Shown here one piece after another: positions 46,988-55,694 of a stretch of 64,000 bases of DNA. The notes under the pieces are model-generated. The model did no database searches. It had not been told where the DNA came from and worked only from the letters and a program-made list of their open reading frames with translations. This stretch comes from Pyrodictium sp. (lineage in GTDB: Archaea; Thermoproteota; Thermoprotei_A; Sulfolobales; Pyrodictiaceae): the NCBI GenBank assembly GCA_013540595.1, contig JABXKE010000002.1, positions 186,050 to 250,049 on the forward strand, in the 5' to 3' direction. The position numbers and the translations under genes were made by a program. Each line of letters starts with the position of its first letter. Positions within the stretch are counted from its first letter, which is position 1.

Positions 46988-47211
46988 CGAGGGGGCCCAT
47001 TAAGCCGGGAATTGTAGGCCCCCACGGGCCACCACTACGCCCGTAGAGGCCCTGGGCCCCCATCCACAACCTAGAGAGCTGTTACGGCCTAATAATAATG
47101 TCTCAGGAGAGGCCACGGCTACGCTACACAGCGGCGGGTCAGCGTGAGACTAGGCCAGTCAACCCCTTTTGTCTTTCGGGTCACTAGTCTGCCCGCCTCT
47201 CCATCCCCGCC
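46988..47211 (+). ncRNA. Two strongly foldable GC-rich elements between nnr and tbp
   Basis: Element 1: GGGGGCCCA (46991-46999) pairs with TGGGCCCCC (47053-47061). Inside are GGCC/GGCC (47017-47020, 47048-47051) and ACGGGC/GCCCGT (47024-47029, 47039-47044), with an ACA four bases after the stem. Element 2: GGCGGG/CCCGCC (47133-47138, 47192-47197) encloses AGACTAG/CTAGTCT (47147-47153, 47184-47190). Such stems in a genome of middling GC content are typical of hyperthermophile RNAs, but neither matches a family I know. Confidence 0.4.
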
Positions 47212-47240
47212 ATGTTTATGTTGATTTTATACGGGAGCCT

Positions 47241-47260
47241 TTTTAAAGGGTTTTTATACC
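47241..47260 (+). promoter_or_regulatory. TATA boxes of the tbp gene
   Basis: TTTTTAAAGG (about 47240-47248) and TTTTTATACC (47251-47260) lie 27-47 bases before the GTG at 47287. The second would give an almost leaderless transcript, the first a short leader that includes GAGGGTG. Confidence 0.5.
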
Positions 47261-47286
47261 TGAAAGAAGAAGAGGGTGTTATAGAA

Positions 47287-47874
47287 GTGTCCGAGTCTAT
47301 CCATGGAGGTAGTGTTGAGGCCAAGCCTTCGGCAAACATTGAAAACATTGTTGCCACAGTCTCATTGGATCAAGAGCTTGATCTCAGGTACATAGAGCGG
47401 GTTATCCTTACAGCTGAATATAATCCTGAGCAGTTCCCGGGGCTAGTCTATAGGCTTGACGATCCACGAGTTACAGCACTGATATTCAAGTCTGGCAAGA
47501 TGGTTGTAACTGGTGCAAAGAGTACTGCAGACCTTATAGAGGCTGTGAAGAAGATAGTGAGGAACCTCAAGAAGCACGGTATACCGCTCAAAGGTAGGCC
47601 TAAGGTGCAGATACAGAACATTGTAGCATCAGCGAATCTCGGCGTCTGTGTTGATCTTGAAAAGGCTGCTCTAACATTGGAGAATAGTATGTATGAGCCA
47701 GAGCAGTTCCCAGGACTCATATACCGTATGGATGAGCCACGTGTTGTCCTTCTAATCTTTGGTTCAGGAAAGATGGTTATAACTGGTGCAAAGAGAGAAG
47801 AAGAAGTATACATGGCTGTAAAGAACATATATGAGAAACTCAAGAGGGTAGGAGCAATAAGGCCGTGCTACTAG
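47287..47874 (+). CDS. tbp: TATA-box-binding protein
   Basis: The protein has two direct repeats of the TBP fold. [63 protein letters not shown] is followed by a second copy, [12 protein letters not shown]...[33 protein letters not shown]. The four stirrup phenylalanine-type positions and the EQFPG loops are intact. GTG at 47287 gives 195 residues, the family length; the open frame extends 25 residues upstream across the promoter. It is the general transcription factor that recognises the TATA boxes noted throughout this window. Confidence 0.97.
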   Translation: MSESIHGGSVEAKPSANIENIVATVSLDQELDLRYIERVILTAEYNPEQFPGLVYRLDDPRVTALIFKSGKMVVTGAKSTADLIEAVKKIVRNLKKHGIPLKGRPKVQIQNIVASANLGVCVDLEKAALTLENSMYEPEQFPGLIYRMDEPRVVLLIFGSGKMVITGAKREEEVYMAVKNIYEKLKRVGAIRPCY

Positions 47875-47899
47875 GCTACTTTTAGCTTCATACATGAGC

Positions 47900-48514
47900 C
47901 TATAGTGAGATTGTACGTATAAATCCGTGCAGTATACTGTTTTCCTCATCAATATATCCTTCTACAAGTACTTGAAGTCTAGGCAGTATTAAGGCAACAT
48001 CCTTGCTCTCTGCTTTACGCACCACACTGGAAAGAGCAACCAGCCGTGCTAGTGATGCAAAAAGGAGAGGTTCTACAGCTTCATAAATAAATCTTGTAAG
48101 GGGGTAACTCGTCTTGGCTATTTCCTTAACTGATGCAACAAGCCTAGCAATATGTGTGGCGTAATGTGTTAGAATCATAGCTAGTATGTTATACAAGTCG
48201 TTCTCCAGGCTCTCAACATGCTGAGATAAAGCCTCCATGGCACTATCTAGAGCAAGCTTTACTACGTCATCATATAAGCCATCATAGCTCTCAAACGTAT
48301 AGTTGCATCCACCGTACTCCGCTGCGTACTTGACCGCCTCGTTTACAACATCTTCTACTCTGAGTAGAGGGCGTCCCTCCTTTAGATCCCTCTTGACTAG
48401 TCTCTCTATCCGCTCTATGAACCCCTTTACTAAGCTACGACAATGCTCTTGTTCTCGGCCTATACTGTTTAGCAGTCTCATGGCTTGATTCCTTAAGCTA
48501 GTACTATGACTCAT
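47900..48514 (-). CDS. Helical hypothetical protein
   Basis: The 204-residue protein is predicted almost entirely helical, with EHCRSLVKGFIERIERLVKRDLKEG, GLYDDVVKLALDSAMEALSQHVESLENDLYNILAMILTHY and further helices. It shares 11 bases with the end of the upstream gene (48504-49121), so the two are translationally coupled. No membrane segment or catalytic motif is seen. As the pair is an unknown protein plus a PIN-like one, a toxin/antitoxin-like or RNA-processing relation is possible but speculative. Confidence 0.6.
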   Translation of the reverse strand: MSHSTSLRNQAMRLLNSIGREQEHCRSLVKGFIERIERLVKRDLKEGRPLLRVEDVVNEAVKYAAEYGGCNYTFESYDGLYDDVVKLALDSAMEALSQHVESLENDLYNILAMILTHYATHIARLVASVKEIAKTSYPLTRFIYEAVEPLLFASLARLVALSSVVRKAESKDVALILPRLQVLVEGYIDEENSILHGFIRTISL

Positions 48515-49121
48515 GCTCTAATACTTCACGTATCCTTCTCTTCATATACCTTATTGCTATCTCTTTGCCTGCTATCTCGCTTGGGGGCAAATACTCGACG
48601 ACAACATTGCTTATGGTTCTTGCTTGGGAGGCTAGCCTTTTATCCCCAGTAAAGAATATGACTGTCCTATGTTTCGATGCTAGCTCTTCAATGAGCTTTA
48701 GTATGTCGTAGTCATCACGTGCTGGCTGCTGGTATAACCTTTCGCTTATCCTTACTGGCTCATCTATTCCACGGCCTAGAATCTCGTGGAACTCAACATT
48801 TTCGTCGTCTATCTCTCTGTAGAGAACTTCAGCGAAAGTCCTAAACATCTGATCAAGCACAACTACTACCTTGCCTCCACCCTCGACAGTGCTAGCCTCG
48901 GCTCCTCCTGCCCTAGTGGTTATACTTGCAAGTACGTTGGATAGCTCTGCTAGGGCCTCCCTTGACAAGAATGCAATGCGCTTGCCTAAATAGACCTCTA
49001 CATCCCCATGACACTTAGCAGCCTTAGTCAATGCTTCTTGCAGGCCTATCGACCAGTCGTAGAATCGCCCATTACATAGGATCAAGTAGACTTGTTTTTC
49101 ATCCATCCTAGTACAACCCAT
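48504..49121 (-). CDS. Putative PIN-like domain protein
   Basis: I start at ATG 49121, because a TATA-like CTTAAATACC (minus strand, about 49144-49153) lies about 26 bases upstream, predicting a leaderless mRNA. The 205-residue protein has strand-like VYLILCNGRFYDW, VVVVLDQMFRTFAEVLYREI and a C-terminal RDDYDILKLIEELASKHRTVIFFTGDKRLASQA. The Asp-IL...FFTGDKxLA pattern is like the second half of PIN nucleases. The first acidic residue of a PIN site is not clear, so nuclease activity is uncertain. It overlaps the downstream helical-protein gene. Confidence 0.5.
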   Translation of the reverse strand: MGCTRMDEKQVYLILCNGRFYDWSIGLQEALTKAAKCHGDVEVYLGKRIAFLSREALAELSNVLASITTRAGGAEASTVEGGGKVVVVLDQMFRTFAEVLYREIDDENVEFHEILGRGIDEPVRISERLYQQPARDDYDILKLIEELASKHRTVIFFTGDKRLASQARTISNVVVEYLPPSEIAGKEIAIRYMKRRIREVLEHES

Positions 49122-49192
49122 TAGGACAGAGCTAGCCGTAGGGGTATTTAAGAGAAGTACACGGTGTAATTTGCGGTTTAAAAACACTAATT

Positions 49193-49624
49193 CTACCTTA
49201 TTATCATGACTGAGACGGCACTATTAACCATGACTGATAGGGCGGTGCTCCCTACAAGTATCTCTTCGTTTATGGTGCTACCACGTGCACCCATTATGAC
49301 TAGGTCGTAGCCTCCCTCAATGATTTCTTCGATTATCTCGTTTGCCACACTGCTGGATGGTGAACTATACACTCTAGTCTTAAACCTTACTTCAACACCT
49401 CTACGTGTAGCCCTCTCTAGCACTTTGTCTCTCAAAGCGTTAACATTGGAGGGCTCTTGTGTAACGTGTACAACTGTTACTCTTGAGCCGTAGCGTTGTG
49501 CAAAGTCAAGCGCGACATCGAGAGCACGCATGCTCGACTCGGAACCGTCTACTGGTACTAGTATCCTCCTAAAGAGGTAGCTAACAGTGTATGTTGGCTC
49601 TAGACGATATTGCTGAACTGCCAT
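49193..49624 (-). CDS. Universal stress protein (UspA family)
   Basis: The ATG at 49624 is preceded by GGAGG nine bases upstream, giving 143 residues. SYLFRRILVPVDGSESSMRALDVALDFAQRYGSRVTVVHV is the family start. The C-terminal LVIMGARGSTINEEILVGSTALSVMVNSAVSVMIIR holds the ATP-binding G-x2-G-x9-GS pattern. USPs bind ATP or AMP and are induced by stress; the partner is not known. It follows gap with a 42-base gap, so it is probably the third gene of the pgk-gap operon. Confidence 0.92.
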   Translation of the reverse strand: MAVQQYRLEPTYTVSYLFRRILVPVDGSESSMRALDVALDFAQRYGSRVTVVHVTQEPSNVNALRDKVLERATRRGVEVRFKTRVYSSPSSSVANEIIEEIIEGGYDLVIMGARGSTINEEILVGSTALSVMVNSAVSVMIIR

Positions 49625-49666
49625 AGCTTGTACCTCCACAAGCCTTCTCTTGTGCTCACAGCCCAC

Positions 49667-50701
49667 CTAGAGTTTTGGTATTACGCCTCTTATTAAGCCG
49701 AGACTCTCATCAGTTACTCTAATAGTTTCATCGCGTGACGCTAGCTTTGTTACTGCCCTTATGGCGTCAATGTTTTCTGGTACAACAATTGATTCTTGGT
49801 GTACTGCTTGCATCCACATAACTTCGTCTCCATTGACTGTTATGCTTTCAAGCCATACTACCAGTTCTGGTATGTCATAGCGTTTTCTGCCAAGGTCACG
49901 GAAGTACTCTACTACTTCAGCTGTACTCTTCAAGCCTGCAGAGGCTTTTGCGAGGACTATCCGTGGAGTGTTCTCGAATACACTGACTACATCTTCTCTT
50001 GTGACTTTACTGCCTAAGCGGACATATATAATGTGGACATGCATTAATGTTGTTGGTACAACAGCAGCCATAGTCACTATGTCGAGGTCTCTTAGTACAG
50101 TCTTAACGTCGAGTGCATGATGGCTAGGGACCTTAGCTGGGTTGGGCACAATAGCGTTTACGGGTCCACGCTTGATCTCCTTGGGGTCTGCTGCTCTACG
50201 TATAATTGTTGCCCTAACACTAGCTATCTTGGCTATACTTGATAGAGCACAGAGGCTACGGAGCAGTGCTGTTGTATTGCATGAGACTACCCGTACATAG
50301 TTCTTGCCGAGAGCTTCCTCGTAGTTGCAGAGTGTGCTGAATGATACATCAGCAACACGGGCTTCTTCGCCGCCCTGGAATATAGCTTTTACACCATGCT
50401 TCTCATATAGTGGCTTGTACTTTTCGCCGACGCCCCCTGGCGTGGCATCAACAACTACGTCAACCTCTCCTAACAAGTCCTCTATAGTGCCTTTAACGGA
50501 TATCCCGTTTTCTTCAAACTCTCTAATACTCTCTTTTATAGTGTAGAGTGGTATCCCGCGGGACACAGCATAGTATGCTGCATAGTCGGGCTTTGTCTTG
50601 ACTACTCCTACGAGCTCCATATCGTTTTGCAGCATTATTGCTTCTGCAACTCTCTTACCAATAGTCCCAAAACCGTTTATGCCAACACGCACCCTTGCCA
50701 T
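49667..50701 (-). CDS. gap: Glyceraldehyde-3-phosphate dehydrogenase, archaeal phosphorylating type
   Basis: The 344-residue protein begins MARVRVGINGFGTIGKRVAEAI and contains the catalytic Cys141 in VVSCNTTALLRSL. IVPNPAKVPSHHALDVKTVLRDLDIVTMAAVVPTTLMHVH, diagnostic of the archaeal type, follows. It interconverts glyceraldehyde-3-phosphate and 1,3-bisphosphoglycerate, mainly for gluconeogenesis in crenarchaea. GGGGTGA lies eight bases before the ATG. It is 37 bases after pgk on the same strand. Confidence 0.96.
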   Translation of the reverse strand: MARVRVGINGFGTIGKRVAEAIMLQNDMELVGVVKTKPDYAAYYAVSRGIPLYTIKESIREFEENGISVKGTIEDLLGEVDVVVDATPGGVGEKYKPLYEKHGVKAIFQGGEEARVADVSFSTLCNYEEALGKNYVRVVSCNTTALLRSLCALSSIAKIASVRATIIRRAADPKEIKRGPVNAIVPNPAKVPSHHALDVKTVLRDLDIVTMAAVVPTTLMHVHIIYVRLGSKVTREDVVSVFENTPRIVLAKASAGLKSTAEVVEYFRDLGRKRYDIPELVVWLESITVNGDEVMWMQAVHQESIVVPENIDAIRAVTKLASRDETIRVTDESLGLIRGVIPKL

Positions 50702-50738
50702 AAGACTTCACCCCCTGGGAAGGGAGGAGAAGCGACGA

Positions 50739-52028
50739 CTAATTATTGGGGTTGGGGCTTGACTTGTAGAGTTCAGGGAAGAACTTCTCTACTGATGCCT
50801 TCAACGCCTCTATTCCGGGTAACTTCTCGCCCGCAAGGAATAGTAATAAAGCGCCGCCACCCGTGCTTATGTGAAGGTTTGGTGAGTCCGCGAGGCCTAG
50901 CTCTGAGGCTATCAAGTTCAAGTGACCACCACCAATTATTACGAATGCATTGCTCTTGATTGCCGCACTTACTAAGGCCTTACTACCCTCCTTGAATCGT
51001 GGATCCTCAATTACCCCAGCAGGACCCCTTAAGACTAATAGTTGTGCTTCTTTCATCATCTCTGTATACATTTTAATGGTCTGCGGCCCTATGTCTCTTA
51101 TAAGCCCCTTTATCCTGCCTACAACCTCCACTTCAACTCTGTCATCTATGGTTGTGACAAAGTCCACTGGCGTCTCTAGAGGAAGGCCTCTAAGGAGGAG
51201 GCGGCGGGCACGTGGTATGAGGCTTGTTAAGCCCTTGTACTCTAGGAACGCCTTATTCTTCTCTCCTATATCTATGCCTTTAGCAAGCATGAATAATTCT
51301 GCTACAAGCCCAGTAGCTAGTACACGGTCGACAGCATTGTTGGCGTGTAGGTGCTCAAGTATCCTAAGTGTGTCATGTACTTTGCCACCGCCAAGAACGA
51401 ATACTCGTGGCCTACTCTCTTCACTATATATCCTGGATATTGCTTTCACCTCTTTCTCCATGACTCGCCCTATGGCGGATGGTATTACAAGTGGGAATCC
51501 AACTATGCTAGGCTGGCTGCGGTGTATAGTTGCAAACGCGTCATTCACATAGTAGTCTACTAGTGGCGCCAGTCTCTGTACAAACATGCTTTTAGCATGC
51601 CTTTCCGGTTTTGCCTCAATGATCTCCTCAGATATAATCCTAGTGTTATCGAGGAGGAGTGCTTCACCGGGTTTTAGCTTTGATATTTTCTCTCGTGCGG
51701 CTGGGCCTATAACGTCGTCTATGAACTCTATATCGACACCACTATACTTTGACAGTAGCTCAGCGTGTTTTTCTAGGCTAACAAAGTCGTCACCACCAGG
51801 TCTACCCTGATGTGATAGTATTACTAGTCCTGCTCCGCGCTCCACAAGCTCCTTTATGGTCACAGCATGAGCTTTTATCCTGCTATCATCGAGTATTTCG
51901 CCGGTCTCAGGTTTTATTGGGCTGTTAATGTCTATTCGGAGTATTATTTTTGAGCCCCGGATACCATACTTAGAATCTAGATCATCGATGTTTGGGAGAG
52001 GAGTAGCATCACGCAGTCTGCACGGCAA
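50739..52028 (-). CDS. pgk: Phosphoglycerate kinase
   Basis: The 429-residue protein has the family motifs IILRIDINSPIKPETGEILDDSRIKAH and LSHQGRPGGDDFVSLEKHAELLS. VNDAFATIHRSQPSIVGFP and a C-terminal nucleotide site ISTGGGALLLFLAG follow. With gap it forms the 1,3-bisphosphoglycerate module of gluconeogenesis/glycolysis. The start is TTG 52028, since LPNIDDLD is the expected N-terminus. The upstream region has a TATA box and a palindrome (see separate entry). Confidence 0.95.
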   Translation of the reverse strand: MPCRLRDATPLPNIDDLDSKYGIRGSKIILRIDINSPIKPETGEILDDSRIKAHAVTIKELVERGAGLVILSHQGRPGGDDFVSLEKHAELLSKYSGVDIEFIDDVIGPAAREKISKLKPGEALLLDNTRIISEEIIEAKPERHAKSMFVQRLAPLVDYYVNDAFATIHRSQPSIVGFPLVIPSAIGRVMEKEVKAISRIYSEESRPRVFVLGGGKVHDTLRILEHLHANNAVDRVLATGLVAELFMLAKGIDIGEKNKAFLEYKGLTSLIPRARRLLLRGLPLETPVDFVTTIDDRVEVEVVGRIKGLIRDIGPQTIKMYTEMMKEAQLLVLRGPAGVIEDPRFKEGSKALVSAAIKSNAFVIIGGGHLNLIASELGLADSPNLHISTGGGALLLFLAGEKLPGIEALKASVEKFFPELYKSSPNPNN

Positions 52029-52068
52029 CTATTAACCCAGGTCGAGAATAGGAGTTAAGTGGTCTTGG

Positions 52069-52120
52069 AAATATAATGCTTAGTATCTCAAATTTTAATT
52101 TTTAATCATTTAGATTAAAA
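52069..52120 (-). promoter_or_regulatory. pgk promoter with upstream palindrome
   Basis: On the minus strand CATTATATTT (about 52069-52079) is a TATA box about 45 bases before the pgk TTG. Upstream of it TTTTAATC (52100-52107) and GATTAAAA (52113-52120) form a perfect 8-bp inverted repeat with a 5-base spacer, a candidate binding site for a regulator of the pgk-gap operon. The remaining gap to the Lhr gene holds no gene. Confidence 0.45.
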
Positions 52121-52202
52121 CGTTTTACTGGGCCATGATGAAATACCCCGGGATCGACCGAGTAGGAGAAATGACGACGTGGTCCTTCGCTGAGCCCCTG
52201 GC

Positions 52203-54929
52203 TTAGGAACCACCAATAGTGGCCTTACTCTCTTCACTAACGCTAGCTAGGGCCTGCCCCTCCCTTCTACTTCTGAGTAGTTCGATTACTCTGCGATGTA
52301 GCTCCATAAGCATCTTCTTGATATCCTCCATTAGCACCACGTCGCTATAGCCTCTCACCACAGCATGGTGCGCGAATGGTGATGGCACGCTTGTTGGCCC
52401 AAAGTATGCAACTCTTATCCTCCCAGAGCGTATCCAGGTGAGCACCAGTTTTGCATTATGTATATCCATGTAGTCTTCAAGGATCTCTCTATATGTCTCC
52501 TTTAACACTGGGAAATCTGGTATCTTTTCTACGACCTCGAGGAGTGCTTGTGCACTTAACTGGAGTGTGTGGGGGTCACGTTCTCTCTCACGATACCTTC
52601 TTAATATCATAAATGATCTCTGTGCGCAATGTCTAAACCTTCTCTTCAAGAGTTCTGTGTTCCTGAGAACACGTCTAAGTATGTCATCTATGTTTTCCGG
52701 TGTGATACTCCAGACAAGAGAGTCAAGGTCTATGCTACGTATGCCGGGCACCGTTAGCATGAAAGCGTTGTCTGTCACAGTGACTCTTACATTTGACCTT
52801 GTCATCTTTGTGAGGCTATAGGCGTAGGCTCGTGATAAGGCGTCGTTCACTCTGCGGCCGAACAATGTATGGAATATGATTGATGAAGCATCGTTGTCGT
52901 AGTCGTGGAATAACTCTACTAAGACTAGCTTGTCGCTTGGTACGAGGCCGTTTGTGAACTCGTACTGTTCAAGGATATAGTTGTAAATGTTCTCTGCCGC
53001 GTCATGGTCTAGATTATACTCTTTAGCAATGCGCTCTACAGCTTTCTCCTTTGGCACACCCTCCCTTATCATGTCTGCTACCCATCTCCTAAAAGCGCCT
53101 ACCAGTAAGGCTGAGTCAAATGCTAGGGGTAGCATTTCTGAGAACCAGCTGGGAACTGTTGGCCTCTGGCCTTCAGCAGGCTTTACATAGACTTTCATGC
53201 CTTCACTCTTCACGAACTCGTAAGTGCGCCCGCCTAGTACGAATATGTCGCCGGGCGCTAGTATCTGGACAAATGGCTCCTCGAGGTCTCCAACATAGCG
53301 TCCTTCAAGTGTGAACACCTTGATTTTTGACTCGTCAGGTATAGTTCCTGAGTTCAAGTAATATATCATGCGTGATGACTTTTTTCTACCAAAAACTCCC
53401 TCCTCTTCGTCAACCCATATCTTAGCGTAGACTCTCTGGTCTTCAAGGCCGTATTTTCCTGCTAGGAAGCGTAGAACAGACATGAATTCTTCGAAGCTGA
53501 GGCTATGGAAGTTATAGCTTCTCTTGACAAGGCGATATGCTTCGTATATACTCCACTTCTTCTCTACAGCCATGCCTACAATATGTTGTGCTAACACGTC
53601 TAGGGGGTTTCGTGGGATGTGTACGCGGTCTATTTTTCTGTCCATACCAGCTTTAGCGAGGACTGTGCATTCCACCAAGTCGTCGCGGTCGACAACTATT
53701 ATTCGCCCCTTGCTTACTTGGCGTATGTGGTGGCCTGCTCGCCCTATTCTCTGGAGAAGCCGTGACACGCTCTTAGGGCTACTCAGTAGTACTACTAGGT
53801 CGATGTAGCCTATGTCTATTCCTAGTTCTAGGCTTGTAGAGGAGACTACGACCTTCAACTGGCCACGCTTGAGTTTCTCCTCCACAGCGAGTCTTAGGTC
53901 TCTACTAAGGCTACTATGATGGGCTTCTATGGCGTCCATATCAGCTATGCCTTCGTCTTTTAGTATCTTCTTAAGCTTGTATACTACGCGCTCAGTAGCG
54001 CTTCGTGTATTAGTGAACACAAGCGTTGTACGGTGCTCACGTATGAGCTTTGCTAGAAGCCTATAGATGGCCTCGTTTACCTCCTCTGCAGGAGTATGTA
54101 TGAGGTCTTTTACTGGACACAACACTCTAATGTCTATGGGCTTAGCAAACCTTGCATCAACTATCAAGCAGTCTCTTGGCGAGCCATCGTCCTGGAAGCC
54201 TACAAGGAATTTAGCCACTTCCTCTAGTGGCGCAATAGTTGCTGACAACCCTATACGCTGAAGGGGGTGTCCAGCGAGGTTCTCGAGCCTCTCAATACTC
54301 AAGCTGAGATGCGCGCCGCGCTTGCTTGATGCGAGTTCATGTATCTCGTCAACTATGAACCACTTGGTTGTGGCTAGCTTCTCGCGGAACCGGGGAGAGG
54401 AGAGTGCTATGGCTAAGCTCTCTGGCGTAGTTATGAGTATATGGGGTGGGTGGCGGAGCATTCTCTGCTTCTCACTAGGCTTCGTGTCGCTTGTCCGGAC
54501 TGCTACTCGTATCTCTGGAAGCTCTATTCCTGCCTCTTTAGCTACTTGTCTGATGCCCTCTAGGGGATCCAACAAGTTCCTCTTCATGTCATTGTTTAAT
54601 GCTCTAAGAGGAGAAACGTAGACAGCGTATATCTGCTCTTCTAGCTCGCCCTTCTCCCCTAGCGCAAATAGCTCATCTATTATGCCGAGAAACACTGCAA
54701 GTGTCTTACCAGTACCTGTTGGAGACGAGACAAGGACGTTGTAACCCTTCTTTATTAGTGGGATAGCACACCTTTGTGGGAGAGTGAAAGACGAGTATCT
54801 ACGCTTGAACCACTCTGCAACATAGTGACGTAGTAACCGGTAGACTTCACTGTCACCTGGGCACTCCTCAACATACCTTATAGGCATAGCTTTCACCACA
54901 GATGCTGACAAAGCGCTGGAACGCTGCAA
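52203..54929 (-). CDS. Lhr-family DEAD/DEAH-box helicase
   Basis: The 908-residue protein has helicase motifs in order. A Q-like TLPQRCAIP (49-57) and Walker A SSPTGTGKT (68-76) precede TTPESLAIAL, DEIHEL (motif II) and SATIAP (motif III). VVSSTSLELGIDIG and LQRIGRAGH (motif VI) follow. After the helicase core come the winged-helix and beta-barrel domains of the Lhr core, recognisable as ...YLNSGTIPDESKIKVFTLEGRYVGDLEEPFVQILAPGDIFVLGGRTYEF. Lhr enzymes unwind RNA:DNA and branched DNA and are linked to repair or RNA processing in archaea. Start ATG at 54929. Confidence 0.93.
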   Translation of the reverse strand: MQRSSALSASVVKAMPIRYVEECPGDSEVYRLLRHYVAEWFKRRYSSFTLPQRCAIPLIKKGYNVLVSSPTGTGKTLAVFLGIIDELFALGEKGELEEQIYAVYVSPLRALNNDMKRNLLDPLEGIRQVAKEAGIELPEIRVAVRTSDTKPSEKQRMLRHPPHILITTPESLAIALSSPRFREKLATTKWFIVDEIHELASSKRGAHLSLSIERLENLAGHPLQRIGLSATIAPLEEVAKFLVGFQDDGSPRDCLIVDARFAKPIDIRVLCPVKDLIHTPAEEVNEAIYRLLAKLIREHRTTLVFTNTRSATERVVYKLKKILKDEGIADMDAIEAHHSSLSRDLRLAVEEKLKRGQLKVVVSSTSLELGIDIGYIDLVVLLSSPKSVSRLLQRIGRAGHHIRQVSKGRIIVVDRDDLVECTVLAKAGMDRKIDRVHIPRNPLDVLAQHIVGMAVEKKWSIYEAYRLVKRSYNFHSLSFEEFMSVLRFLAGKYGLEDQRVYAKIWVDEEEGVFGRKKSSRMIYYLNSGTIPDESKIKVFTLEGRYVGDLEEPFVQILAPGDIFVLGGRTYEFVKSEGMKVYVKPAEGQRPTVPSWFSEMLPLAFDSALLVGAFRRWVADMIREGVPKEKAVERIAKEYNLDHDAAENIYNYILEQYEFTNGLVPSDKLVLVELFHDYDNDASSIIFHTLFGRRVNDALSRAYAYSLTKMTRSNVRVTVTDNAFMLTVPGIRSIDLDSLVWSITPENIDDILRRVLRNTELLKRRFRHCAQRSFMILRRYRERERDPHTLQLSAQALLEVVEKIPDFPVLKETYREILEDYMDIHNAKLVLTWIRSGRIRVAYFGPTSVPSPFAHHAVVRGYSDVVLMEDIKKMLMELHRRVIELLRSRREGQALASVSEESKATIGGS

Positions 54930-55114
54930 GACAAGACTCTTGCCTCACGTGACATGGGCCCCTACGAGTAGCACCATAGGCCTATTACACTCTACTCCCT
55001 ACCAGTGGCGTAGATTAGGTTTTTGGCATACAAAGTATGAGACAGGTGTTGAGACCTAGGGTTTTAAGACCATACGTGAGGCACTAGATAAGAGCCCTTG
55101 TTGGGGAGTAAAAC

Positions 55115-55342
55115 GTGCCACAAACAGTCATAGTGTCGTTCAAGGCTCCAGCAGAGCTTGTAGAGAGGCTGGATGACTTAGTCAGAATGGGGCTTTTCAG
55201 GAATAGAAGTGAAGCTCTAAGGCATGCACTTGTACTCCTTGTTAGCAAGTATAGGGGTGAAGTAGATGCCTTCAAAGCTAGCGAAGGAAGACCTTCAAGT
55301 ACTATTAAAGCTTCGAGAAATGATTTCATCGTTGAGTACTGA
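55115..55342 (+). CDS. CopG/RHH transcriptional regulator
   Basis: The 75-residue protein starts at GTG 55115 after GGGGAG. It reads PQTVIVSFKAPAELVERLDDLVRMGLFRNRSEALRHALVLLVSKYR, a textbook ribbon-helix-helix unit with NRSEALRHAL in the second helix. An extra polar tail follows. The next gene overlaps its 3' end by 77 bases if the first ATG is used. Confidence 0.88.
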   Translation: MPQTVIVSFKAPAELVERLDDLVRMGLFRNRSEALRHALVLLVSKYRGEVDAFKASEGRPSSTIKASRNDFIVEY

Positions 55343-55589
55343 AGAGCTAACCGTCTTCAGCTATGTATGGGATAACATATCTGTTGGTGAGATCTTGTTC
55401 GAGAAGGATCTAGCAACACTTCACAAAATACAGAAACCAGCACTAGTAGCTAGGTCTCTCAGAGAGAAGGGCTTGATAGAGTATGGTAATGGGTGTTATA
55501 ACTTGTCAAGGTGGCTCCGCAGACTGAGAATGAAGGTAGGGCGTGTTGAAGAGCTTAAACGCCTACTAGACAAGATCGCCTATGTTTAA
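55266..55589 (+). CDS. Small winged-helix-like protein overlapping the RHH gene
   Basis: The 107-residue frame starts with ATG 55266, inside the RHH gene; a second ATG at 55320 would reduce the overlap to 23 bases. The sequence EELTVFSYVWDNISVGEILFEKDLATLHKIQKPALVARSLREKGLIEYGNGCYNLSRWLRRLRMKVG looks like a winged helix (helix, HTH-like turn, wing GNGCYNL). It is translationally coupled to the RHH gene and could be a partner regulator. No enzymatic motif. Confidence 0.6.
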   Translation: MPSKLAKEDLQVLLKLREMISSLSTEELTVFSYVWDNISVGEILFEKDLATLHKIQKPALVARSLREKGLIEYGNGCYNLSRWLRRLRMKVGRVEELKRLLDKIAYV

Positions 55590-55694
55590 TCGTGTATCTA
55601 CTTCTCTGCTTCTCCTGCATAAGCCTGTGACAGCTTATGTACTAGGGCTTGAAACTTAGGTTTAACACTAGAAGGGAGCGGAGGACGTCTTGTA

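Noticed and set aside
50950-51552. 200-codon plus-strand ORF
   Set aside because: Antisense to pgk; Ser/Thr/Arg-rich shadow.
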